Below, one piece after another: positions 1 to 8,001 of a stretch of DNA of 64,000 bases; positions within the stretch are counted from its first letter, which is position 1; each line of letters opens with the position of its first letter. The notes under the pieces are model-generated. The model saw only the letters and a list, made by a program, of their open reading frames with translations, had not been told where the DNA came from and did no database searches. The stretch is from Cellulomonas xylanilytica (GTDB taxonomy: Bacteria > Actinomycetota > Actinomycetes > Actinomycetales > Cellulomonadaceae), in assembly GCF_007989805.1 (NCBI RefSeq), contig NZ_BJUB01000010.1, positions 124,001 to 188,000 of the forward strand, written 5' to 3'. Position numbers and translations under genes: made by a program.

Positions 1-361
1 CGACGCCGTCCGCGGCCAGGTCGACGGCGGACTCGCGGGCGACCCGGCGCAGCCCGTCCTCGGTCTGCATCACGGCCACGGTGTGGTCGAACGTCTCGAG
101 GTACCGCTCGAGCGTCCCGGAGCTGGCGGCCTCGACGAACCAGCGGCCCAGCTCGTCGGGGTCCGTCGCGGGCAGCTCGTGGCCGATCTCGGCGGCGAGC
201 TCGACGATCGTCGCCGGACGCAGGCCCCCGTCCAGGTGGTCGTGCAGGACGACCTTGGGGAGCGAGGGGATCAGCGCGACGAGTGCGGCGACAGGATCGG
301 TGGTGGCCTCGGACGGGTCGCTGGGGGCGTCGGCCACCGAGGGCTCGGAGGGGGAGGTCAT
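1..361 (-). CDS. add: adenosine deaminase, N-terminal part (cut by window edge)
   Basis: Adenosine deaminase hydrolyses adenosine to inosine and ammonia in the cytoplasm. Only the first 120 codons are present; the rest lies left of the window. Near residue 33 there is the family's N-terminal metal-site signature, here [16 protein letters not shown] (HxH, with an inserted Asp as in actinobacterial Add proteins). It is the last gene of a minus-strand block for nucleoside salvage (deoA, cdd, nucleoside ABC transporter), which fits the role. The ATG at 361 is chosen because a TACGGT -10 hexamer ends 6 bases before it, as in other probably leaderless genes here. The catalytic C-terminal residues cannot be checked. 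Confidence 0.9.
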   Translation of the reverse strand, partial: MTSPSEPSVADAPSDPSEATTDPVAALVALIPSLPKVVLHDHLDGGLRPATIVELAAEIGHELPATDPDELGRWFVEAASSGTLERYLETFDHTVAVMQTEDGLRRVARESAVDLAADGV

Positions 362-367
362 GCGCTC

Positions 368-373
368 ACCGTA
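368..373 (-). promoter_or_regulatory. -10 hexamer TACGGT of add (leaderless type)
   Basis: TACGGT on the minus strand, with 6 bases between it and the add ATG. This spacing would put the transcript start at or next to the start codon. No clear -35 was seen. Confidence 0.45.
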
Positions 374-407
374 CCGGGACGGACCGAGACGAATGACTCA
401 CCCAGGC

Positions 408-638
408 TCAGGTGTCAGCATCCTCATCATCGACGGGCACCTCGGTGTCCTGCTCCACGACGTCCGCCTCGTCGGCACGGCCGTCGCGGTCCGCCCGGGC
501 GAATCCCGGCGCGTACTCCTCGGGATCCTCGGTCACGGCGGTGTCGTCGACGTCGTCGGCGAGGCTGCGGGGCCCGTCCGGGTCCACCGGCGCGAGGCCG
601 GCGTCCTTCCAGGCGTCACTTCCGGGCACGGTGCTCAT
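408..638 (-). CDS. small acidic protein of unknown function
   Basis: A 76-residue protein, strongly acidic, with many Asp and Glu, no membrane segment and no cysteine. It begins MSTVPGSDAWKDAG and is probably mostly disordered in its C-terminal half (runs of DD, EDP and DEDADT). It lies between deoA (39 bases upstream) and add (46 bases downstream) in the same direction, so it is probably co-transcribed. Only a weak Shine-Dalgarno (GGAG, 2 bases from ATG) is visible; a CACGAT hexamer 6 bases before ATG could instead make it leaderless. I recognise no family. Coding is supported by codon use and by its fit in the gene string. Confidence 0.6.
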   Translation of the reverse strand: MSTVPGSDAWKDAGLAPVDPDGPRSLADDVDDTAVTEDPEEYAPGFARADRDGRADEADVVEQDTEVPVDDEDADT

Positions 639-677
639 CGCTCCATCGTGCCCCGGACGATGCGGGGCCGCGAGAGG

Positions 678-1985
678 TCAGGCGTCGATGCGGTCGATCA
701 CGAGCGGCCTCGTCGGGACGGACGTGCCGTGCGGGGCGACGACGACCCCGCCGGCGAGCGCCTCGCGCGCCCGCTCGAACCGCTCGGGGGTGTCGGTGTG
801 CAGCGTCAGCAGCGGCTGGCCCGCCCGGACGACGTCGCCCGGCTTCGCGTGCAGCTCGACACCGGCGCCTGCCTGCACCGGGTCCTCCTTGCGCGCGCGT
901 CCGGCGCCGAGGCGCCACGCCGCGATCCCCACCGCGTAGGCGTCGAGCTCGGCGAGCACCCCGTCGGCCTCGGCGAGCACCTGCGACGTCTCGCGGGCCA
1001 CGGGCAGGGTCGCGTCCGGGTCCCCGCCCTGGGCGGCGATCATCCGCTTCCACGCGTCCATGGCACGCCCGTCCTGCAGGGCGGCCGCGACGTCCTGGTC
1101 GGGCCGGCCGGCCGCGGCGAGCATCTCCTGGGCCAGCGCGACCGTGAGCTCGACGACGTCCGCCGGTCCCCCGCCGGCCAGCACCTCGACGGACTCCCGA
1201 ACCTCCAGCGCGTTGCCCGCGGTCAGGCCCAGCGGCGTCGACATGTCGGTCAGCAGCGCGACCGTGCGCACGCCTGCGTCGGTGCCGAGCGCGACCATCG
1301 TCCTGGCCAGCTCGCGGGCGCGGTCGACGTCCTTCATGAACGCCCCCGAGCCCACCTTGACGTCGAGCACCAGCGCGCCGGTGCCCTCGGCGATCTTCTT
1401 GCTCATGATCGAGCTCGCGATCAGCGGGATGGCCTCGACCGTGCCGGTCACGTCGCGCAGCGCGTAGAGCTTGCGGTCGGCGGGCGCGAGCCCGGACCCG
1501 GCCTGGCAGATGACCGCGCCGACGTCGTCGAGCTGCGCCATCATCTCGTCGTTGCTCAGCGCGGCCCGCCAGCCGGGGATGGACTCCAGCTTGTCCAGGG
1601 TCCCGCCCGTGTGGCCCAGCCCGCGGCCGGACAGCTGCGGGACGGCGACCCCGAACACCGCCACGAGCGGTGCCAGCGGCAGCGTGATCTTGTCCCCCAC
1701 GCCGCCGGTCGAGTGCTTGTCCGCGGTCGGCCGCGACAGCCCCGAGAAGTCCATGCGCTCGCCGCTCGCGATCATCGCGGCGGTCCACCGGGCGATCTCC
1801 GCGCGGTCCATGCCGTTGAGCAGGATCGCCATGTTCAGCGCGGACATCTGCTCCTCGGCGACGACCCCGCGCGTGTAGGCGTCGATGACCCAGTCGATCT
1901 GCGCGTCGGACAGCCGGTGCCCGTCACGCTTGGCGACGATGACGTCGACGGCGTCGTGCTGCTCGGCGTGCGCTCGGGAGCTCAT
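678..1985 (-). CDS. deoA: thymidine phosphorylase
   Basis: Pyrimidine-nucleoside phosphorylase of 435 residues. It splits thymidine or deoxyuridine with phosphate into base and deoxyribose-1-phosphate. The N-terminal helical domain (DVIVAKRDGHRLSDAQI), the phosphate-binding KHSTGGVGDK motif near residue 85, and the LDVKVGSGAFMK segment typical of the family are all present, and the length is normal. The ATG at 1985 overlaps the cdd stop codon by 4 bases (ATGA), so the two are translationally coupled. It works with Cdd: deoxycytidine is first deaminated, then the base is released. Confidence 0.95.
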   Translation of the reverse strand: MSSRAHAEQHDAVDVIVAKRDGHRLSDAQIDWVIDAYTRGVVAEEQMSALNMAILLNGMDRAEIARWTAAMIASGERMDFSGLSRPTADKHSTGGVGDKITLPLAPLVAVFGVAVPQLSGRGLGHTGGTLDKLESIPGWRAALSNDEMMAQLDDVGAVICQAGSGLAPADRKLYALRDVTGTVEAIPLIASSIMSKKIAEGTGALVLDVKVGSGAFMKDVDRARELARTMVALGTDAGVRTVALLTDMSTPLGLTAGNALEVRESVEVLAGGGPADVVELTVALAQEMLAAAGRPDQDVAAALQDGRAMDAWKRMIAAQGGDPDATLPVARETSQVLAEADGVLAELDAYAVGIAAWRLGAGRARKEDPVQAGAGVELHAKPGDVVRAGQPLLTLHTDTPERFERAREALAGGVVVAPHGTSVPTRPLVIDRIDA

Positions 1986-2386
1986 GCCCGTTCCTCCAGG
2001 TCCGCCGGCCCGAACGCGTCCGGGAGCACCTCGGTCATCGGCTTGACGCCGTGCGTCGTCTCGACGAGCAGCCGCGCTCCCCCGTGCTCCCACAGCAGCT
2101 GCCGGCAGCGACCGCAGGGCATGAGGACGTTGCCGTGCTTGTCGACGCACGTGAACGCGACCAGCCGCCCGCCCCCGGAGACGTGCAGCCCGGAGACCAG
2201 CGCGCACTCGGCGCACAGGGTGACGCCGTACGAGGCGTTCTCGACGTTGCAGCCGACGACGACCCGGCCGTCGTCCACGAGCGCCGCAGCGCCCACGGGG
2301 AACTGCGAGTAGGGCGCGTACGCCTTGTGCATGACCTCGGTGGCGGCGGAGCGCAACGCGTCCCAGTCGATGTTCACGGTGCTCAC
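1982..2386 (-). CDS. cdd: cytidine deaminase
   Basis: A 134-residue zinc-dependent cytidine/deoxycytidine deaminase of the short homotetrameric class. The NASYG motif, the zinc/catalytic AEC segment and the PCGRCRQ zinc ligands are all visible. The GTG start at 2386 is inferred because it overlaps the stop of the upstream permease by GTGA, leaving no gap. It overlaps deoA downstream in the same way. The whole string from the transporter to deoA therefore looks like one translationally coupled unit for importing and degrading pyrimidine nucleosides. Confidence 0.95.
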   Translation of the reverse strand: MSTVNIDWDALRSAATEVMHKAYAPYSQFPVGAAALVDDGRVVVGCNVENASYGVTLCAECALVSGLHVSGGGRLVAFTCVDKHGNVLMPCGRCRQLLWEHGGARLLVETTHGVKPMTEVLPDAFGPADLEERA

Positions 2387-3684
2387 TTCGTGTAGGGGAT
2401 TCCTTCGGCGGCCGGCGGGCGCACCCGTCCGACGAGCCCCGCGACGGCGAAGATCGTCACGATGTAGGGCGTCATCAACATGATCTGGCTGGGGATCGGC
2501 GTCTGGATGATGCTCAGCTGCAGCTGCAGGTTGTTGGCGAACCCGAACAGCAGGGCCGCCGCCAGCGCACCCTTCGGGCTCCAGCGGCCCAGGATCATCG
2601 CGGCGAGCGCGATGTAGCCCTTGCCGCCGGTCATCTCCTTGCCGAACGCGAGCCCCGCGGCGACCGTGAAGAACGCACCACCGAGTCCCGCGACGGCTCC
2701 GCCCAGCACCGTGGCGCGCAGCCGGGTGCGGTTGACCTTGATGCCGACGGTGTCCGCGGCCTTGGGGTGCTCCCCGACCGACCGGAGCCGCAGGCCCCAC
2801 CGGGACTTGAAGACCATGATCTGCAGCAGGATCACGACGACGTACATGATGTAGACGAGCGCCGTCTGCCGGAACAGCACCGGGCCCAGGATCGGGATCT
2901 GGGAGAGCACGGGGATGCTGATCACGGGCAGGCCGGGCGGGTTGTTCCAGGTGTCCGGGTTCTCCTTGAGCACGGTGGAGAACAGGTAGCTGGTCACGCC
3001 GATCACCAGCACGTTGAGCACGACGCCGACGATGATCTGGTTGACGACGTACTTGATCGAGAACAGCACCAGCAGCAGGCCCACCAGGGCGCCGGCGACG
3101 GGCGCGGCGATCAGGCCCGCGTACGCGCTGCCGGTCAGGGTGGCGACGACGGCCGCGAGGAACGCGCCACCCAGCAGCTGGCCCTCGATGGCGATGTTGA
3201 TGATGCCGGACCGCTCGCACAGCAGACCGGCCAGCGCCCCGAACACCAGCGGGATGGCGAGGAACAGCGAACCCTGGAGCAGACCGGTGAGCGGCAGCGA
3301 GCTGCCCTTGCCGGCGACGGCCCACACGAGGAACGCGAACACCATGAGGAAGCCGTAGGTGATCGGCAGCCACGCACCGGCCTTCTCGCGGCGGCGCGTC
3401 TCGTAGAACGACACCCCGGCGAGCGCGAGCGCCCCGAGGCACAGGAGGATCGCGGTGAGCTTCGACGGCACCGAGAACGGGGTGAACTGGATGAAGTCCC
3501 GGCTCGTCGAGATGGCGAACGTGCTGTGCTCGCCGCTCGGTGCGAGCAGCCCGAACACCACGAGGCCGAACAGCGCGACCGCCGCGTAGGCGATCGGTGC
3601 GTGCCACTTGATCGGGGGCAGGACCAGCGCGGAGGCCGGGCGGGCGGGTGCCGACGACGACGCGTCGATCGTGGGGGCGCTCAT
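2383..3684 (-). CDS. nucleoside ABC transporter permease (YufQ/BmpB type)
   Basis: A 433-residue integral membrane protein of the BPD_transp_2 family, the permeases that pair with BMP-type binding lipoproteins to import purine and pyrimidine nucleosides. The N-terminal ~35 residues are Pro/Ala-rich and cytoplasmic, followed by about ten hydrophobic segments. The segment LCERSGIINIAIEGQLL near residue 155 and SVGEHPKAADTVGI near residue 300 are characteristic of the branched-chain/sugar/nucleoside permease group. Its ATG overlaps the stop of the second permease by 4 bases. It is probably a heterodimer partner of the next gene. Confidence 0.92.
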   Translation of the reverse strand: MSAPTIDASSSAPARPASALVLPPIKWHAPIAYAAVALFGLVVFGLLAPSGEHSTFAISTSRDFIQFTPFSVPSKLTAILLCLGALALAGVSFYETRRREKAGAWLPITYGFLMVFAFLVWAVAGKGSSLPLTGLLQGSLFLAIPLVFGALAGLLCERSGIINIAIEGQLLGGAFLAAVVATLTGSAYAGLIAAPVAGALVGLLLVLFSIKYVVNQIIVGVVLNVLVIGVTSYLFSTVLKENPDTWNNPPGLPVISIPVLSQIPILGPVLFRQTALVYIMYVVVILLQIMVFKSRWGLRLRSVGEHPKAADTVGIKVNRTRLRATVLGGAVAGLGGAFFTVAAGLAFGKEMTGGKGYIALAAMILGRWSPKGALAAALLFGFANNLQLQLSIIQTPIPSQIMLMTPYIVTIFAVAGLVGRVRPPAAEGIPYTK

Positions 3685-4970
3685 GCGCTGACCTCCTTCG
3701 CGGCGACGGGGACGACCGGCTTCGGTGCGCGTGGCGTGTCCGGTGACGGCAGTCGGAAGACCGACCGGACCAGCGGCGGGGCCGCGATGAACAGGACGAT
3801 GAGCGACTGCACGACGAGCACGATGTCGATCGGCGTCCCGGTGCGTGCCTGCATGACCACACCGCCCGCACGCAGCGCGCCGAACAGGATGCCGGCGAGC
3901 ACCGTGCCCAGCGGCTTGGACCGGCCGAGCAGCGCGACCGTGATGGCGTCGAACCCGTAGCTCGCCGCGACCCCGGCGGTGAGGACCCGCTCAGTCCCGA
4001 GCACCTGCGCCGAGCCGGCGAGGCCCGCGAGCGCACCGGCCGTGAGCATGACCCACACGTAGGTCGCGTTGACGGAGATGCCCGCGGTGCGTGCGGCGTG
4101 CGGGTTGGAGCCGACCGCCCGGAACCGGAAGCCGATCGTCGAGCGCTCCATCAGCCACCAGGTGAAGAACGCGGCGGCGATGGCGACCAGGAACCCGGCG
4201 TGCAGGCGGTAGCCGCTGCCGAGCAGCAGCGGGTAGGCCGCGCTGTCCGGGATCGGCGGGCTGACGGGGTTGTTGCTCCCGGTGCGCTGGAACGCGTCGA
4301 GGCTCAGCAGGTACGCGACCAGGTAGATCGCGATGTTGTTGAGCATGATCGTGACGATGACCTCGTGCGCACCCGTGCGCGCCTTCAGCACACCGGCGAT
4401 GCCGGCCCACAGGGCACCACCGAGCGCGGCACCGAAGACGCAGAGCAGCAGGTGCACCACCGGCGGCAGGTCGAACGTGAAGCCGATGAACCCCGCGAAG
4501 ATCCCCCCGAGGATGATCTGGCCCTGCGCGCCGATGTTGAACAGGCCGGCGCGGAAGCCGATGCCCAGGCCGAGACCGGCCAGGATGAGCGGCGTCGCGA
4601 CCGTGAGGGTCTCGGTGAACGGCCGGACCGCGCGGCCCAGCTCCTCGGCCCGCGGGTCGAAGACGGCTCCGGCGAACAGCGCGGCGTAGGCCTCCGAGAC
4701 CGCGGTCCACGCCGCGGAGATCAGGTCGCTGGGCCGCGAGAAGAAGTAGCTCGCGGTCGCCTGCACCTCGGCGTCGGCCGCGGCGATCAGCAGCCCGCCG
4801 AGGATGAGCGCCAGGACGATCGCGAGCAGCGACACGAGCCAGCTGCTGGTCAGCATCTCGTGCAGGATGCGGCGGCCGCCGTCCGGCTCCTGGGCCGTCT
4901 CGGCGACCCCGGTCTGCCCGGGGGGCGGCACCGCGGCGTCGGGCAGCGGGACCGGCGTCTGGCTGCTCAC
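3681..4970 (-). CDS. nucleoside ABC transporter permease (YufP type)
   Basis: A 429-residue membrane permease, paralogous to its downstream neighbour. It carries the family segment FRAGLFNIGAQGQIILGG near residue 140 and the later AVGSNPHAARTAGI loop. A long N-terminal tail of about 40 residues precedes the first hydrophobic segment. It lies between the ATPase gene and the second permease with 4-base ATGA overlaps on both sides. Together they form the membrane part of a BMP-type nucleoside importer. The specificity is inferred from the adjacent add, deoA and cdd genes. Confidence 0.92.
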   Translation of the reverse strand: MSSQTPVPLPDAAVPPPGQTGVAETAQEPDGGRRILHEMLTSSWLVSLLAIVLALILGGLLIAAADAEVQATASYFFSRPSDLISAAWTAVSEAYAALFAGAVFDPRAEELGRAVRPFTETLTVATPLILAGLGLGIGFRAGLFNIGAQGQIILGGIFAGFIGFTFDLPPVVHLLLCVFGAALGGALWAGIAGVLKARTGAHEVIVTIMLNNIAIYLVAYLLSLDAFQRTGSNNPVSPPIPDSAAYPLLLGSGYRLHAGFLVAIAAAFFTWWLMERSTIGFRFRAVGSNPHAARTAGISVNATYVWVMLTAGALAGLAGSAQVLGTERVLTAGVAASYGFDAITVALLGRSKPLGTVLAGILFGALRAGGVVMQARTGTPIDIVLVVQSLIVLFIAAPPLVRSVFRLPSPDTPRAPKPVVPVAAKEVSA

Positions 4971-6568
4971 AGCTGCTCCTCCAAGGGGATGGTCGTGTCG
5001 TCGCCGACCGCGTCGAGGTCGGCCTCCCCGAGCGTGGTGTGGTGCTCGGAGGCCTGCCGGACGGCGTCCTCCAGCGGGACGCCGGCCATCATCAGGCCCA
5101 GCACGTCACGGTCGGTCCCGCCGGGCACGTCGCCGACGATCCGCCCGCGGTACATGACCAGGATCCGGTCGGCGAGCGCCAGGACCTCGTCCAGCTCGGT
5201 CGACACGATGATCACGGGCGTGCCGTTGTCACGCTCCTGCACGATCCGGGAGTGCACGAACTCGATCGACCCGACGTCGAGCCCGCGGGTCGGCTGCGAG
5301 GCGATGAGCAGCCGCAGGGGCCGCGACATCTCCCGCGCGAGGACGACCTTCTGCTGGTTGCCGCCGGACAGCGTGCTCGCGTGCGCGTCGATCGACCCGG
5401 TCCGGACGTCGAACTCAGCGATGCGCCGCTCGGCGTTGGCCCGCACCGCGGCCGGCTTGAGCGCGACCCCCTTGGCGAAGGGCTCGTGGCGGTGCAGGTC
5501 GAGGATGAGGTTCTCCGCGATGGAGAAGTCGGCGATGACGCCGTCGGTCGAGCGGTCCTCCGGGACGAACCCGAGGCCGGCGTCGAGCACGTCCCGCACG
5601 GACTTGCCCACCATCTCGACCCCGTCGAGCCGGACGGAGCCCGCGACCGGCGTCTGCAGCCCGAGCATGACCTCGGTGAGCTCGGTCTGGCCGTTCCCCT
5701 GGACGCCGGCGATCGAGACGATCTCGCCGCGCGCCACGTCGAACGAGATGTCGTCGAGCTGCCGCACGCCCGCCTCGTCGATGACCGTCAGGTTCCGGAC
5801 CTGGACCGTCGCCTCACCGGGCACGGCCTCGGTGCGCGCGACACCGAGCGACACGGACCGTCCGACCATGAGCGAGGCGAGCTCGGTCTCCGTGGAGGTC
5901 GGCTCGGCGCTGCCGACCACCTTGCCGCGCCGGATGACGGTGATCCGGTCGGCGACGGCGCGGACCTCGCGCAGCTTGTGCGTGATGAAGACGATCGACG
6001 TCCCGGACGCCTTCAGCTGACGCATGATGACGATCAGCTCGTCGGTCTCCTGCGGCGTGAGGACCGCGGTGGGCTCGTCGAGGATGAGCACCTTGGCCTG
6101 CCGGGACAGCGCCTTGATGATCTCGACGCGCTGCTGGACGCCGACGGGCAGGTCCTCGATATAGGCGTCGGGGTCGACGTGGAACCCGAACCGGTCGGAG
6201 ATCTCCTTGACCCGGCGACGCGCCTCGGGCAGGTCGATCAGGCCGCCGCCGCGCACGGGCTCGTGGCCGAGGACCACGTTCTCCGCGACGGTGAAGACGG
6301 GGACGAGCATGAAGTGCTGGTGGACCATGCCGATGCCGGCGGCCATCGCGTCCCCGGGCCCGGTGAACGTCACGGGCGCGTCGTCGACGAGGATCCGGCC
6401 GTCGTCGGGGTCGTACAGGCCGTAGAGCACGTTCATCAGGGTGCTCTTGCCGGCGCCGTTCTCCCCGAGGAGCGCGTGGATCTCACCGGGCTCCACGACG
6501 AGGTCGATGTGGTCGTTGGCGACCAACGACCCGAAGGTCTTGGTGATGCCCTGCAGCTCCAGCTTCAC
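4967..6568 (-). CDS. nucleoside ABC transporter ATP-binding protein (two ABC domains)
   Basis: A 533-residue fusion of two ABC domains, as in sugar/nucleoside importers (RbsA/YufO type). The first domain has Walker A GENGAGKST (residues 35-43), a VGVQQRVEI signature (about 142-150) and Walker B LILDEPT (about 161-167). The second domain has a degenerate Walker A (GVQGNGQTE), a regular LSGGNQQKV signature and ASQPTRGLD in place of the usual Walker B DEPT. This Gln-for-Glu change is common in BMP-system ATPases and implies one inactive site. It energises the two permeases that follow with 4-base overlaps. Confidence 0.94.
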   Translation of the reverse strand: MKLELQGITKTFGSLVANDHIDLVVEPGEIHALLGENGAGKSTLMNVLYGLYDPDDGRILVDDAPVTFTGPGDAMAAGIGMVHQHFMLVPVFTVAENVVLGHEPVRGGGLIDLPEARRRVKEISDRFGFHVDPDAYIEDLPVGVQQRVEIIKALSRQAKVLILDEPTAVLTPQETDELIVIMRQLKASGTSIVFITHKLREVRAVADRITVIRRGKVVGSAEPTSTETELASLMVGRSVSLGVARTEAVPGEATVQVRNLTVIDEAGVRQLDDISFDVARGEIVSIAGVQGNGQTELTEVMLGLQTPVAGSVRLDGVEMVGKSVRDVLDAGLGFVPEDRSTDGVIADFSIAENLILDLHRHEPFAKGVALKPAAVRANAERRIAEFDVRTGSIDAHASTLSGGNQQKVVLAREMSRPLRLLIASQPTRGLDVGSIEFVHSRIVQERDNGTPVIIVSTELDEVLALADRILVMYRGRIVGDVPGGTDRDVLGLMMAGVPLEDAVRQASEHHTTLGEADLDAVGDDTTIPLEEQL

Positions 6569-6642
6569 CGGTCGTCTCCCTCGACGTCACGACTGTCCTC
6601 AGACACTATCCATCCCCTCACGAGGTCGGTGCTGGACAGGCC

Positions 6643-6671
6643 GACGGCCCGGGCGCTGGGCCCGGGCCGTC
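6643..6671 (-). terminator. hairpin between bmpA and the transporter genes
   Basis: A perfect 12-base-pair GC stem (GACGGCCCGGGC / GCCCGGGCCGTC) with a 5-base loop, 20 bases after the bmpA stop codon and 75 bases before the ATPase start. There is no U-tract, as usual in actinobacteria. It probably gives partial termination, so that the binding protein is made in excess over the membrane complex. Confidence 0.65.
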
Positions 6672-6691
6672 GTCCTGCGGTCCTGCTCAGA

Positions 6692-7792
6692 TCACTTCGG
6701 GGAGGCCTCGGACTCCACGGTGATGTCGCCGGCGATGATCGCCGCCTTGAGCTCGTCGAGCTTGGTGACGACGTCCGCGGGGACCTTCGACTCGAAGTCG
6801 TGGAACGGCGCCAGACCGAGGCCCTCGTTCTCCAGCGTGCCGACGTACGGGTCGGAGCTGAAGTTGCCGTCAACGGCCTCGCTGATGGTGTCGAAGACGG
6901 CCGGGCCGATCTCCTTCATGACCGAGGTCATGATGAGGGAGCCGTACTCGGTGGTCTCGAACCAGTCGCTGTCGACGCCGATGACCGCGACGTTGCCGGC
7001 GGCCTGCGCGACGGACGCCGTGCCCAGACCGACGGGGCCGGCGACGGGCATGATGATGTCCGCGCCCTGGTCGATGAAGGACTGGCCGATGTTCTTGCCG
7101 TCGTCCTGGCTGTCGAAGTTGCCGGCGAAGACACCCTGCTGGGTGGCCTTGTCCCAGCCGAGGACCTGGACGGAGCCGCCGTTGTCCTCGTTGAACTTGG
7201 CGACGCCGTCGGCGAAGCCGTCCATGAAGATCGTGACGGACGGGATCTGGATGCCACCGTAGGTCGCGACCTTGCCGGTGGTGGAGGTGGCCGCGGCGGC
7301 GTAGCCGGCGAGGTAGGCGGCCTGCGCCGTGTCGAAGAGGATCGGCTTGCCGTTCTCCAGCGTGACGGGCGCGAAATCCGCGTCGGAGAACGCGCTGTCG
7401 ACGAGGGCGAAGTCGACGTCCGGGTTGGCCTCGGCGGCCGCCTGGATCGGGTCCTCGAGCAGGAAGCCGACGCCGATGATCAGGTTGCAGTTCTCGGCGA
7501 CGAGGCTGTCGATGTTCGGCGTGTAGTCGGTGTCGGCGGCGGACTCGACGTGCGCCTCCTCGATCCCGAGCTCGTCGACGGCCCGCATGAGGCCCTCGAA
7601 GCCGGACTGGTTGAACGACTTGTCGTCGAAGCCGCCGGCGTCCGAGACCATGCAGGCCTTGAAGTCGACCGTCTCGGCGGACGTCTCGCCCGTGCCGGCC
7701 GTCTCGTCCGTCTCCTCCGGGGCACTGCCACACGCTGCAAGTGCGAGGGCGACAGCCCCGCCGAGCGCGGCCACTCGAATGATCTTCTTCAC
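6692..7792 (-). CDS. BMP-family nucleoside-binding lipoprotein
   Basis: A 366-residue extracytoplasmic substrate-binding lipoprotein of the BMP/PnrA family, which captures purine and pyrimidine nucleosides. The N-terminus KKIIRVAALGG, a hydrophobic stretch and the lipobox ALAAC (Cys21) show a lipoprotein signal. The family signature DAGGFDDKSFNQSGFEGL, with the nucleoside-contacting Asp/Phe residues, follows near residue 42. The GTG at 7792 is chosen over a longer frame because it has a good Shine-Dalgarno (CAGGAGA) and starts exactly at the signal peptide. A hairpin separates it from the ATPase gene. Confidence 0.94.
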   Translation of the reverse strand: MKKIIRVAALGGAVALALAACGSAPEETDETAGTGETSAETVDFKACMVSDAGGFDDKSFNQSGFEGLMRAVDELGIEEAHVESAADTDYTPNIDSLVAENCNLIIGVGFLLEDPIQAAAEANPDVDFALVDSAFSDADFAPVTLENGKPILFDTAQAAYLAGYAAAATSTTGKVATYGGIQIPSVTIFMDGFADGVAKFNEDNGGSVQVLGWDKATQQGVFAGNFDSQDDGKNIGQSFIDQGADIIMPVAGPVGLGTASVAQAAGNVAVIGVDSDWFETTEYGSLIMTSVMKEIGPAVFDTISEAVDGNFSSDPYVGTLENEGLGLAPFHDFESKVPADVVTKLDELKAAIIAGDITVESEASPK

Positions 7793-8001
7793 GCGACTCT
7801 CCTGAATCTCGTCAGCAGCCGGTCCGGCTGGGCCGACCGTGCGGGTGGCACGACGGTGTACCGCCACGTGGTCTGCGGCTGCCCGGCATTGATTCCTCGG
7901 ACCATAACGACCGTGAGGTGTCACGCAGGTTACCGACGGGTATCTGCGCAGGTTCCGTTATCGACTTGGTATGAGTCCGCCCAGGTGACGGACTGTGCGT
8001 C
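7793..8001 (-). promoter_or_regulatory. upstream region of bmpA with direct repeats
   Basis: A 209-base gap without a gene. It must hold the promoter of the nucleoside transport and salvage unit. On the plus strand CGCAGGTT occurs twice, at 7924-7931 and 7947-7954, 23 bases apart and each followed by a CCG-like sequence. This could be a regulator site. I could not assign -35 and -10 boxes with confidence. Confidence 0.35.

Noticed and set aside
81..2312. Very long plus-strand frame (743 codons) over the add and deoA region, and many similar long antisense frames elsewhere, such as 5039-8095, 8083-10506 and 43039-45828
   Set aside because: They lie opposite clear genes. High GC content removes stop codons from the complementary frames. 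The proteins are Arg/Asp/Gly-rich with no recognisable domain.
1982..4036. 684-codon frame ending in the cytidine deaminase sequence, suggesting a fusion protein
   Set aside because: Only its last 134 codons look like a protein. The GTG at 2386 overlaps the permease stop, so cdd is a separate gene and the rest is out-of-frame permease DNA.
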